The position numbers were made by a program, and so were the translations under genes. 34,919 nt of DNA, from positions 1-34,919 of the forward strand of contig JAJYLS010000017.1 of assembly GCA_021787555.1 (NCBI GenBank). The letters run 5' to 3'. The notes beneath the pieces are model-generated. The model ran no database searches and had not been told where the DNA came from. It saw nothing but the letters and a program-made list of their open reading frames with translations. Shown piece by piece: positions 1 through 8,187 of the stretch. Within the stretch, counting starts at the first letter, position 1, and the number at the start of each line of letters is the position of its first letter. Origin of the DNA: Acidobacteriota bacterium (GTDB taxonomy: Bacteria > Acidobacteriota > Terriglobia > Bryobacterales > Bryobacteraceae).

Positions 1-1
1 G

Positions 2-1507
2 ATCTGCACGCTCAACCCGGCGCTGGTGGATGAAGATGCCGGCGAGACCGTCCGCTACCTGACCGGCGGCGTGCTGGCGCGGGTAAACCGCGTCACCCAG
101 CGCCTCGAGCCCGAACTGGCCAGTGCGTGGAAAATCGAAAACGCCGGCCGCACCATCGATTTCAATCTACGCCCGGGCCTGCTCTTCTCCGATGGAACCC
201 CGTTCTCCGCCGAGGACGTTGCCTACACCATGCAGGTGCTCATGGATCCCAACCTGCATTCGCCCACCGGCGATTCCTTCCGCTCGGGGACGGGGAAGGG
301 TTCGGTCGCGTCCGCCCTTCGCGGCAAATACGAAATCGCGCTCACCTTCCCCCAGCCGATCGCCGGCCTCGCCCGCCTCTTCGACCAGGTGGCTATTCTC
401 TCGAAACATTCACCGCTCAAGGAGCGCGCCGTGCTCGGGCCGTTCGCCATCGCCGAGCACCAGCCCGGCTCGCACATCCTGCTCAAGCGCAATCCCAATT
501 ACTGGAAGACCGACCGCGGGCGGCGCCTGCCCTATCTCGACGCTGTTCGCCTCGAGATCCAGCAGAACCGCGAGATCGAATTGATGCGCTTCCGCCGCGG
601 GCAGATCCACCTCATCTCCGCGCTCGATCCGGACCAGTTCACGGAACTGGCCGCGGGCGGCGCCGCGGTGCGCGACGTCGGCCCCTCGCTCGAAGGCGAG
701 ATCCTGTGGTTCAACATGAATCCCGCGGCGCCCATTCCGCCATACCGTAAGGCCTGGTTTCAGTCGCGCAATTTCCGCCGGGCCATTTCGCACGCGATCC
801 GCCGCGCCGACCTGTGCCGCGTGGTCTACCACGGCCACGCCACGCCCGGAATCGGCCCGTTTTCGCCGGCCAACCTGTTCTGGTTCAACCGCAATTTGCA
901 GCCGCACGCCTTCGACCTCGCGGCCTCCCAAAAATTGCTTGCCGCCGACGGCTTTCGCCGCAATGCCCAGGGACTTTGGGACCGCCAGGGGCATCCGGTG
1001 GAGTTCTCGCTCATCACCAGCAGCGGCAATCGCGCGCGCGAGCGCATCGCCGCCATGCTCCAGCAGGACCTCGCCGCGATCGGGATCCGCCTGCACATCG
1101 TGACCCTGGATTTCCCGTCGCTCATCGAGCGCATCAGCCGGTCGTTTCAATACGAGGCTGCGCTACTCGGCCTGATCAACGTGGATCTCGATCCCAACGA
1201 GCAGATGAACATCTGGCTGAGCAGTTCCGCCACGCACCAGTGGAACCCCAACCAGAAGACGCCCGCCACGCCGTGGGAAGCCGAAATCGACAGCCTCATG
1301 CGCCGCCAGGCCGCGACACTGGACGAGCAGCGCCGCAAAGTTCTCTTCGACCGCGTGCAGCAGATCGTCTGGGACGAGGCGCCATTCCTTTATCTGGTTT
1401 ACCGCGATGCGCTGATCGCGGTTTCGCCCGCGCTGCGCAACCTACAGCCCTCGGTGCTGCGCCCGCAGGTGCTCTCCAACGTGGACCGCTTATGGCTGGC
1501 GAACTGA
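2..1507 (+). CDS. ABC transporter solute-binding protein, family 5 (5' end outside window)
   Basis: Extracytoplasmic binding protein of the peptide/nickel/oligopeptide class (SBP_bac_5), which delivers substrate to an ABC importer. The reading frame is open from base 2, and the residues before the first possible start (TLNPALVDEDAGETV, YLTGG) already match the conserved N-terminal lobe, so the signal peptide and true start lie upstream of the window. Family features include ELA-W-I near the start, the 'LRPGLLFSDGTPFSAEDV' stretch and the 'LKRNPNYWK' segment. The C-terminal 'EAPFLYLVYRD' is typical of the family end. The stop overlaps the following ATPase start by 16 bases, so the two are translationally linked and probably serve one transporter; the permeases are presumably upstream. 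The substrate cannot be deduced. Confidence 0.9.
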   Translation: MCTLNPALVDEDAGETVRYLTGGVLARVNRVTQRLEPELASAWKIENAGRTIDFNLRPGLLFSDGTPFSAEDVAYTMQVLMDPNLHSPTGDSFRSGTGKGSVASALRGKYEIALTFPQPIAGLARLFDQVAILSKHSPLKERAVLGPFAIAEHQPGSHILLKRNPNYWKTDRGRRLPYLDAVRLEIQQNREIELMRFRRGQIHLISALDPDQFTELAAGGAAVRDVGPSLEGEILWFNMNPAAPIPPYRKAWFQSRNFRRAISHAIRRADLCRVVYHGHATPGIGPFSPANLFWFNRNLQPHAFDLAASQKLLAADGFRRNAQGLWDRQGHPVEFSLITSSGNRARERIAAMLQQDLAAIGIRLHIVTLDFPSLIERISRSFQYEAALLGLINVDLDPNEQMNIWLSSSATHQWNPNQKTPATPWEAEIDSLMRRQAATLDEQRRKVLFDRVQQIVWDEAPFLYLVYRDALIAVSPALRNLQPSVLRPQVLSNVDRLWLAN

Positions 1508-2271
1508 TACCGCTCCTTTCCGTCGCGCTCTCGGCCGATTACCCGCAAAAACCGGGCGTGCTGCGGGACGTCCGCTTCTCTATCGCGACCGGCGAAATTC
1601 TCGGGCTGGTGGGCGAGAGCGGTTCCGGGAAGAGCACCATTGCGCTGGCCATCATGGGGCTGCTCGATCTCCGCGGCGGCAGCCTGCGCGGCGAAATCCT
1701 CTTCGCCGGCCGCGATCTGCTTGCCGCGAACGAGCGCGCTCTCCGCTCGATCCGCGGCAGGGAGATCGGGCTCGTGCTCCAGAGCCCCGTTTCGGCGCTC
1801 AATCCCGCGCTGCGCATCGAAACCCAGCTTCGCGAAGCGTGGCGCGCGCATCGCGCGGAATCCTGGGCGTCCGCGCGGCCGTTCACGCAGGAACTAATGG
1901 CGCGCATGGGCCTGCCCGCCGACCGCGCGCTCCTGCGCCACTACCCGCGCCAGTTGAGCGTGGGACAGGCGCAGCGCGTGGCCATCGCCATGGCGGTGAT
2001 GCACCGTCCCAAGCTGCTCATCGCCGACGAGCCCACCAGCGCGCTCGATCCCGGATCGCGCCGCGGCATCCTCGATCTGTTCCGCGAGCTCAACCGGCAG
2101 ATGGGCATTGGGATGCTATACATCTCGCACGATCTCGACTCGGTCGCCTCGCTGTGCCACACCGCGGCCGTGCTCGAAGCCGGGCGCCTGGTGCGCCGCG
2201 GCCCGGTGGAAGTTCCGGCCGCGGATCCCGATCCCGCGATGGCGCGGATGGCCGAGGCGCTCGCGCGTTAG
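1492..2271 (+). CDS. ABC transporter ATP-binding protein, Dpp/Opp type
   Basis: Cytoplasmic ATPase of a peptide/nickel-type importer, 259 aa. The ATG at 1492 lies inside the end of the binding-protein gene and gives MAGELIPLLSVAL. Walker A is GESGSGKST (K47), the Q-loop region reads LVLQSPVSALNP, the signature is LSVGQAQR (LSVGQ in place of LSGGQ, a tolerated variant), Walker B is LLIADEPTSALD (D179-E180), and the switch His is in YISHDLDSV. It lacks the C-terminal oligopeptide-transporter extension of full-length DppD/OppD. It overlaps the binding protein by 16 bases and is the last gene of that operon within the window. Substrate unknown. Confidence 0.9.
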   Translation: MAGELIPLLSVALSADYPQKPGVLRDVRFSIATGEILGLVGESGSGKSTIALAIMGLLDLRGGSLRGEILFAGRDLLAANERALRSIRGREIGLVLQSPVSALNPALRIETQLREAWRAHRAESWASARPFTQELMARMGLPADRALLRHYPRQLSVGQAQRVAIAMAVMHRPKLLIADEPTSALDPGSRRGILDLFRELNRQMGIGMLYISHDLDSVASLCHTAAVLEAGRLVRRGPVEVPAADPDPAMARMAEALAR

Positions 2272-2291
2272 AATAGTACCTCCCTCATTAA

Positions 2292-5200
2292 ATGGCGCTG
2301 TCCTCGAAGGTCGCTTTCTATTTTGACAAGCACGTGCAACTCAAAGGCGAGACCCTGTTCGCCAACGGCGCCGTGCACGTGGGCCGGCTCGACGCGGACA
2401 TGATGACGGCGCGCATTGCCGACAACAAATGGCGCGCGGTCCATCTCGAATTCCACTCCGGGCGGCTGCTGGTTTCCTGCGAGTGCCGCTACTACGCGGA
2501 AACCGGGAACTGCATGCACCTCTGGGCCGCGATTCTGGAGGCGGACCGTGGGCACGGCCTGTCGAACGCGCTGGCCGTGCAGGGCTTGAAGGTCGCCGAC
2601 CTGGGTCTCAAGAACGGGTCGCCGCTCACCAGCCGGCGCGACTATGGGTGGCTCCCCGGCCCTCCGGCGCCTCCGGCGCCTCCTCGCATTCCGGCATGGC
2701 TGGAGCACCTCGGGGCCATCCAGAAGGGCTTGGCCCTCGATTCCGCCGCGCCCGAGTGGCCGCACGGATTTGAAATCCTCTACGCCATCAACGGGACGGC
2801 ATCGAAGACCCACGCGGCGGTGCACCTCGAACTGCTCTTCCGCTCGCGCAAGAAAAACGGCGACTGGACCGTGCCGAAAGACCTGCGCCTCAACCAGGAG
2901 GAGATCGGCTTTCTTCCCGATCCCGTGGATACCAACCTGATCGCCGCGCTCCTCGGCGGCCAGGATTACTATTTCGCGCGCGGCGCGGTGCGCCCGGACA
3001 AGACGCTGCCACCCCATGTTGCACTGACACTGCTTCCCCGGATCGCCGCCACCGGCCGACTCTATTTTCGCGAATCGTTTGGCGCGGATCCGCAGCCGCT
3101 CGCCTGGGATGCGGGCGAGCCCTGGAAGCTGTGGCTCGAAATCCGGCAGGACGACCGCGACCAGTGGACCATCGCCGGCAGCCTCCGCCGGGCCTCGGCG
3201 GAGCCGGAAGCGAATGGCCCCGAGCGGATGTCTCTCGCCGAACCGCTCCTCCTCATCGAAGGTTTCCTGGTGGCCCGCGGGCGCATCGCGCGATTCGATT
3301 CCGCCGGCGGCTTTGCCTGGGTCAGGTATCTGAGGGAGAATCCGAAAATCCCCTTTCCCGACCGCGAGCGCGATCAGGCGCTGGTCAAACTTCTCGAATC
3401 GCCATCGCTGCCGCCGCTGGATGTCGAGGGGCCGCTGCAATTCGAGGAGCGGCGCGTGCCGCCGCGTTTCGGCGTCAAGATCGCGCAGCGGCACACCGCC
3501 TGGGGCGAGGCTATCTTTGAAGCGGAACTGCTGATCGATTATGGCCGCGGCTGGAGTCAGGAATCCTCCGCCCACGGTTTCTGGTTTGCCGAGGAGCGGG
3601 TCTGGGTCGTGCGCGACCGCGAGGCCGAAGAGGCCGCGCACGCCCGGCTGCGCGACCTCGGCCTGGGGCCGGACCGTGGCCCGGGCCGGCCGCGGGAGCT
3701 ATCCGCCAAATCCATGCCGCGCGTCGTGCGCGAGCTCATCCAGGCCGGCTGGCACGTGGAGGCCGATGGCAAGTCCTTCCGCGAGCCAGGCGCCGCCCGG
3801 GTGGATGTCTCCTCGGGAATCGACTGGTTCGAGCTGCGCGCCGAAGTGGATTACGGCGGCGAGGCCGTCAAGCTCCCCAAGCTGCTGGCGGCGCTGCGCC
3901 GCGGCGATTGCATGGTGCCGCTCTCGGACGGCGGATTTGGCCTGCTGCCCGAGGAGTGGCTGCGCCGCTTTGCTCCGCTGGCCGGTTTGGGAACCGCGCA
4001 TTCCGGGCATCTCCGCTTCCGGCACAATCAGGCCAGCCTGCTGGATGCGCTGCTGGCAGCGCAGCCGGAAGTGCACGTGGACGAGGCCTTCGAACGTGCC
4101 CGCCAACGGCTACGCGATTTTGCCGGCATTCAGCCCGCGCCGCAGCCGGAGGGCTTCTCCGGCCAGTTACGCGGTTACCAGTGCGAAGGGCTCGGCTGGA
4201 TGGAATTCCTGCGCGATTTCGGCTTCGGCGGCTGCCTGGCGGACGATATGGGCGTTGGCAAGACCCCACAGGTGCTGGCCCTAGTGGAATCGCGCCGCGC
4301 GGCGCAGCGTGGGCCCTCGCTGGTGGTGGCACCCAAGTCCCTCATGTTCAACTGGTGCGCCGAGGCCGCCCGCTTCACCCCGCAACTGCGCGTGCTCGAC
4401 CACACCGGCGCCGCGCGCGATGCCGCCCTCATCGCCGGCCACGATCTGGTCCTTACCACCTACGGCACCCTGGTCCGCGACGCGCCCCGGCTTTCCGAGG
4501 TGGAGTTCGATTACGTGGTGCTGGACGAGGCGCAGGCCATCAAAAACGCCTCCACGGCTTCCGCCAAAGCCGTGCGCCTGCTGCGCGGCCGCCATCGCCT
4601 GGCCCTCAGCGGCACGCCTGTGGAAAATCATCTCGGCGAGCTCTGGAGCCTCTTCGAGTTCCTCAATCCCGGCATGCTGGGCGACGCCAAGGTGTTGAAG
4701 ATGACCGGTGGCCTGGCGCGCAACCCCGGCGAGGAAGCGCGCCGCATTCTGGCGCAGGCCCTGCGGCCCTTCATCCTGCGCCGCACCAAGCAGCAGGTGG
4801 CGCGCGAGCTGCCCGAAAAAACCGAGCAAACCATCTTCTGCGAGCTGGAAGGCGCGCAGAAGAGGCACTACGAAGAGCTGCGCAACCACTACCGCGATAC
4901 GCTGCTCGCGCGCATCCAATCCGACGGCCTCAACCGCTCGAAGATGCACGTGCTCGAAGCGCTTCTGCGGCTCCGCCAGGCGGCCTGCCATCCGGGTCTG
5001 CTCGATCCCGCGCGCCGCGACGAGCCCAGCTCGAAACTGGAGGTGCTCCTCGATCAGTTGGAGGAGATCCGTGAGGAAGGCCATAAAGCGCTGGTGTTCT
5101 CGCAGTTCACCAGCTTGCTGGCGATCGTGCGGTCGCGCCTGGACGCCGCCGGCGTGCGCTACGAATATCTCGACGGCCAGACTCGCGACCGCAAAGCTCG

Positions 5201-5534
5201 CGTGGATACTTTTCAGAACGACGACTCCTGCACGCTGTTTCTGGTGAGCCTCAAGGCCGGCGGCCTGGGCTTGAACCTCACTGCCGCCGAGTACGTCTTC
5301 CTGCTGGATCCGTGGTGGAACCCGGCGGTCGAAGCGCAAGCTGTGGACCGCACGCACCGCATCGGCCAGACCAAGCCGGTCTTCGCCTACCGCCTGATCG
5401 CCAGGGACACCGTCGAGGAAAAGGTGCTCGAACTGCAACAGAGCAAGCGCGACCTTGCCGACGCCATCCTTACCGCGGACAACAGCCTCATCCGCGATCT
5501 CAAGCGCGAAGATATCGAGTTGCTGCTGTCGTAG
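2292..5534 (+). CDS. SWIM zinc-finger SNF2-family helicase/ATPase
   Basis: A 1080-aa SNF2/Rad54-like DNA translocase. The N-terminus carries a SWIM zinc finger with C63, C65, C74 and H76 (CxCx8CxH), likely for nucleic-acid or protein binding. A long middle region of about 500 aa has no motif I can name. The C-terminal half is the RecA-like motor: motif I LADDMGVGKTPQ (K657), motif II DEAQ (745-748, where eukaryotic SNF2 has DEAH or DEGH), motif III LSGTPVENHLGELWS, and in lobe 2 VFSQFTSLL, LKAGGLGLNLTAA, DPWWNP and DRTHRIGQ. The motor looks complete. The gene starts 20 bases after the ABC ATPase, but its function is unrelated. Chromatin-like remodelling, transcription recycling or DNA-repair roles are all possible from family knowledge. 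Confidence 0.92.
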   Translation: MALSSKVAFYFDKHVQLKGETLFANGAVHVGRLDADMMTARIADNKWRAVHLEFHSGRLLVSCECRYYAETGNCMHLWAAILEADRGHGLSNALAVQGLKVADLGLKNGSPLTSRRDYGWLPGPPAPPAPPRIPAWLEHLGAIQKGLALDSAAPEWPHGFEILYAINGTASKTHAAVHLELLFRSRKKNGDWTVPKDLRLNQEEIGFLPDPVDTNLIAALLGGQDYYFARGAVRPDKTLPPHVALTLLPRIAATGRLYFRESFGADPQPLAWDAGEPWKLWLEIRQDDRDQWTIAGSLRRASAEPEANGPERMSLAEPLLLIEGFLVARGRIARFDSAGGFAWVRYLRENPKIPFPDRERDQALVKLLESPSLPPLDVEGPLQFEERRVPPRFGVKIAQRHTAWGEAIFEAELLIDYGRGWSQESSAHGFWFAEERVWVVRDREAEEAAHARLRDLGLGPDRGPGRPRELSAKSMPRVVRELIQAGWHVEADGKSFREPGAARVDVSSGIDWFELRAEVDYGGEAVKLPKLLAALRRGDCMVPLSDGGFGLLPEEWLRRFAPLAGLGTAHSGHLRFRHNQASLLDALLAAQPEVHVDEAFERARQRLRDFAGIQPAPQPEGFSGQLRGYQCEGLGWMEFLRDFGFGGCLADDMGVGKTPQVLALVESRRAAQRGPSLVVAPKSLMFNWCAEAARFTPQLRVLDHTGAARDAALIAGHDLVLTTYGTLVRDAPRLSEVEFDYVVLDEAQAIKNASTASAKAVRLLRGRHRLALSGTPVENHLGELWSLFEFLNPGMLGDAKVLKMTGGLARNPGEEARRILAQALRPFILRRTKQQVARELPEKTEQTIFCELEGAQKRHYEELRNHYRDTLLARIQSDGLNRSKMHVLEALLRLRQAACHPGLLDPARRDEPSSKLEVLLDQLEEIREEGHKALVFSQFTSLLAIVRSRLDAAGVRYEYLDGQTRDRKARVDTFQNDDSCTLFLVSLKAGGLGLNLTAAEYVFLLDPWWNPAVEAQAVDRTHRIGQTKPVFAYRLIARDTVEEKVLELQQSKRDLADAILTADNSLIRDLKREDIELLLS

Positions 5535-5576
5535 CGCTATTCGCTTCTCCCCGCGCCACGGCGTAAAGTAAATCTC

Positions 5577-6560
5577 ATGACCCGGAGAGACCTGCTCAAA
5601 ACTGCGGCGCTGGCCGCTCCTGCCGGTTGGGCGGCCCGGCCGGCCACGCGCGCCGCGGCCCTCCAGTGGTTTCAATCCGCCCGGTACGGGCTCTTTCTCC
5701 ACTACACCCTCGCCAGCCTGTTCCGGCGCGGCAAGGAGGATGTGAAAGACCGAAACATCGATTGGAAGCAGGTGCAGAAACGATTTACCGCCGAAAAATT
5801 CGATGCGGATTTGATTACCAGCCTCGCGCAGGAAGCCGGCATGCGCTACGTGAATCTGACCACGCGCCATATCGGCGATATGTGCCTCTTCCGCACTTCG
5901 CAAAGCGATTTCACCAGCCTCAACTCGCCCGCCAAACGCGATCTGGTGGGCGAACTGGCAGAAGCTTGCCACAAAAAAGGACTCGGCCTGTTCCTCTACT
6001 GCCCGCCGGACGTCGCGCGCACCGATCCGCCGCACCTTGCGCGCAACCACGCGCAGTTGCGCGAACTGCTGACGCAATACGGCCCGGTGGCCGGCATCTG
6101 GCTGGATGGCATCGCGTATTACTACCGCAACCCGGAACTCTACACGCGCCTCGGCGAGACCTTCGCGCTCATCCGCTCCCTGCAGCGCCAATGTCTCATT
6201 TCCTTCAAAAACGGCGCCACCGGCGATGAGGACTTCCTCGCTCCGGAGCACTTCCTGCGCCCGGCCAAGGGCACGCCTCCGGCGCTCTGGGAAAAGCTGC
6301 GGCGCAAGCCGGTGGAGGAATGCACCACCATACAGACCAATCCCAAAGCCTGGATCAACGACGAGGACGCCACCCACATGACGGCCGACGGAGTGCTCGC
6401 GAACCTGAAGCAGAGACTCGACCTGCGCCACAACCTCCTGCTGAACATCGGCCTTCGCGGAGATGGTTCGGTTCATCCGGCGGACGTCCGGGCGCTGCGC
6501 GAGTCCGGGGCGCGGGCCGCCAAGTTGATCGCGCTGAGCAGAGAGGATTCTCAAGAATGA
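5577..6560 (+). CDS. Alpha-L-fucosidase-like (GH29-related) protein with Tat-type signal
   Basis: A 327-aa exported glycosidase-like protein. The start MTRRDLLKTAAL is a Tat-type twin-arginine leader. GH29 hallmarks are visible: 'WFQSARYGLFLHYTLAS' (family: WF..A+FGLFIHWG), 'HKKGLGLFLYC', 'ARNHAQLRELLTQYGPVAGIWLDG' (D177 aligns with the catalytic nucleophile) and 'NLLLNIGLRGDG'. The usual HHDGF sugar-binding motif is replaced by TRHIGDM. It is shorter than typical GH29 enzymes (about 430-470 aa), so it probably lacks the C-terminal beta-sandwich. It overlaps the next gene by ATGA. The fold assignment is fairly safe; hydrolytic activity on fucose is inferred and weakened by the altered motif. 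Confidence 0.75.
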   Translation: MTRRDLLKTAALAAPAGWAARPATRAAALQWFQSARYGLFLHYTLASLFRRGKEDVKDRNIDWKQVQKRFTAEKFDADLITSLAQEAGMRYVNLTTRHIGDMCLFRTSQSDFTSLNSPAKRDLVGELAEACHKKGLGLFLYCPPDVARTDPPHLARNHAQLRELLTQYGPVAGIWLDGIAYYYRNPELYTRLGETFALIRSLQRQCLISFKNGATGDEDFLAPEHFLRPAKGTPPALWEKLRRKPVEECTTIQTNPKAWINDEDATHMTADGVLANLKQRLDLRHNLLLNIGLRGDGSVHPADVRALRESGARAAKLIALSREDSQE

Positions 6561-6808
6561 ATCGGAGACAATTTCTCGCCGCCGGTTTCGCGGCATCGGC
6601 GTTGGCCTTTCGCGGTGCGGCGGCAGCGGCCCGTCCCAACGTTATCCTCATGATGGCCGACGACATGGGATGGGGCGACCCGGCTTTCAACGGCAACCGC
6701 ATCATCCATACTCCCAATCTGGATGCCATGGCGCAGGCCGGCATTTGGACGGAATTTGCGCCGCTCGCACCCACCTGGCCTGCCCGCCGAAAGACGGAAG
6801 GAGATTGA
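6557..6808 (+). pseudogene. Sulfatase, N-terminal fragment truncated at the active site
   Basis: The frame opens in an ATGA overlap with the fucosidase-like gene and reads 83 aa. It starts with a Tat-type leader (MNRRQFLAAGF), followed by the sulfatase opening 'RPNVILMMADDMGWGD' whose aspartates bind the metal, then 'HTPNLDAMAQAGI'. It ends at 'LAPTWPARRKTEGD' exactly where a sulfatase has its formylglycine motif (C/S-x-P-x-R). About 350-400 residues are missing, and the next gene begins 20 bases later, so this cannot be an active sulfatase. W-P-A-R could derive from C-S-P-A-R by loss of three bases (TGCTCG to TGG), but that is inference. It could still express a small exported peptide. Confidence 0.75.
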
Positions 6809-6828
6809 ATCGCTATATACTGGTTGCC

Positions 6829-7983
6829 ATGTATCTTGATCGCCGCAACTTTCTTACCTCGGCGCTGGCTGCCGCGCCGATGTTCGTCCCCCGCAGCGCG
6901 TGGGGTGCCAATGACCGCCTCGCCTATGGTTTGATCGGCGCCGGCGGACGCGGGCGCTATCTCAACCGCGATTTCCAGAAACTCGGCGCTGAGTGCGTGG
7001 CCATCTCGGACGTCTATGACCAGCACCTGCAAGCCGGGCTCAAAGAGGCCCCCAACGCCAAGCCGTTCCTCGATTACCACGACCTGCTGGCGCACTCCGG
7101 CATCGACGCCGTGGTGATCGCCACGCCCGACCACCAGCACGCGCCCATGCTCTTCGCGGCGCTCGACGCGAAAAAAGATGCGTACCTGGAAAAGCCCATG
7201 TCGCATTCGATCGAGCAGAGCCGGCAGATGATCCAGGCCGTGCGCAAAACTTCGCAGATCGTGCAGATCGGCATGCAGCGCCGCAGCGCGCCCGGCTGCC
7301 ACAAGGCCAAGGCGGCCATCGATACCGGCATCCTCGGCCGCATCACGCTGGCCAAGCCCATGTGGAACTGGAACGTCTCCAAGCCGCTGAACAATTCACC
7401 GCTGCCCGGCGAACTCGATTGGAGGCGCTTCCTCGGCTCCGCGCCCGACCGCCCGCTCGAACCCATGCGCTACCGCTACTGGCGCTACTTTTGGGATTAC
7501 TCCGGCGGCAATATGACCGACCAGGGCACGCATCTCATGGACGTTGTGCAGTGGTTCAGCGGCGCCGGTCTGGCGAAGGCGGCCATCTGCTACGGCCAGC
7601 GCGCCAAGAACACCGGCTCCGAAGTGCCCGACGTCTTCTGCGCGGTCTTCGATTACGGCAAGCTGATGGCCACCTGGACCCTGAACTATTGCTGCTCCTA
7701 CGACAACGACTGGTCGATCCAGTTCCAGGGCGACGAAGCCACCATGCTCATCAACGCCAAGGGCTACCGCATCTGGAAAGAGCCGGTTCCGAAGAATCCC
7801 GAGCCCGTCCAGGTGAGCACGGAACTCACCACGGTGGTCGAGCCGCACATTCAGAATTTCCTCGATTGCGTGCGCTCGCGCCAGCAGCCCAACGCAACCG
7901 TGGAAATCGGCGCCAGCGCGGTTTCCGCGCCGCACCTGGCCAACCTCGCGTTCCACCAGGAGCGGCAGGTGGGGATGCCGTAG
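6829..7983 (+). CDS. Gfo/Idh/MocA-family oxidoreductase with Tat-type signal
   Basis: A 384-aa NAD(P)-dependent sugar/inositol dehydrogenase-like protein. Residues 1-30 form a Tat-type leader (MYLDRRNFLTSALAAAP). The Rossmann fold follows with GLIGAGGRG, then 'VVIATPDHQHAPM', and the family motif EKP at E121-K122-P123, whose lysine is catalytic in characterised members. The C-terminal alpha/beta substrate domain includes 'GNMTDQGTHLMDVVQWF', giving the expected His. The ATG at 6829 places the twin arginines correctly; a GGAAGGAG sequence at 6796-6803 lies too far upstream to serve it well. Tat export would let cofactor be bound before translocation, as in glucose-fructose oxidoreductase. It is probably co-transcribed with the upstream fucosidase-like gene. 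Substrate unknown. Confidence 0.88.
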   Translation: MYLDRRNFLTSALAAAPMFVPRSAWGANDRLAYGLIGAGGRGRYLNRDFQKLGAECVAISDVYDQHLQAGLKEAPNAKPFLDYHDLLAHSGIDAVVIATPDHQHAPMLFAALDAKKDAYLEKPMSHSIEQSRQMIQAVRKTSQIVQIGMQRRSAPGCHKAKAAIDTGILGRITLAKPMWNWNVSKPLNNSPLPGELDWRRFLGSAPDRPLEPMRYRYWRYFWDYSGGNMTDQGTHLMDVVQWFSGAGLAKAAICYGQRAKNTGSEVPDVFCAVFDYGKLMATWTLNYCCSYDNDWSIQFQGDEATMLINAKGYRIWKEPVPKNPEPVQVSTELTTVVEPHIQNFLDCVRSRQQPNATVEIGASAVSAPHLANLAFHQERQVGMP

Positions 7984-8154
7984 CTACTGCCCGTTCTTGC
8001 GCTCCAGCCGTGCGATCCGCTCGCGCAGTTCGGCAATCTCGCGGTCTTTTGCGTCAAGAGCGGCATCGACTTTCACGTTCACAACCAGACGTTCAAGATT
8101 GCCTATTGCGGCCGTATTCCGGTCCAGGCCGTCCTTGAAGTCCAGCAGTAACTA
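7984..8154 (-). pseudogene. Relic of a small coiled-coil protein (C-terminal part)
   Basis: Between the two convergent sugar-enzyme genes the minus strand reads 55 sense codons from an in-frame stop at 8152-8154 to a TAG at 7984-7986. The protein has coding character: 'FKDGLDRNTAAIGNLERL' followed by a charged heptad-like helix 'DREIAELRERIARLERKNGQ'. There is no ATG, and the only starts would be internal GTG codons. The frame upstream of the stop also reads sensibly (RHAISAVHNLE), which suggests a nonsense mutation or a decayed gene. The family is not recognised. A short real gene with a GTG start cannot be excluded. Confidence 0.35.
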
Positions 8155-8187
8155 TTCCAGGTTGTGCACGGCGCTTATCGCATGGCG

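Noticed and set aside
4281-6596. A 771-codon minus-strand frame across the SNF2 end and the fucosidase-like gene
   Set aside because: It spans two unrelated real genes on the other strand and has no recognisable domain.
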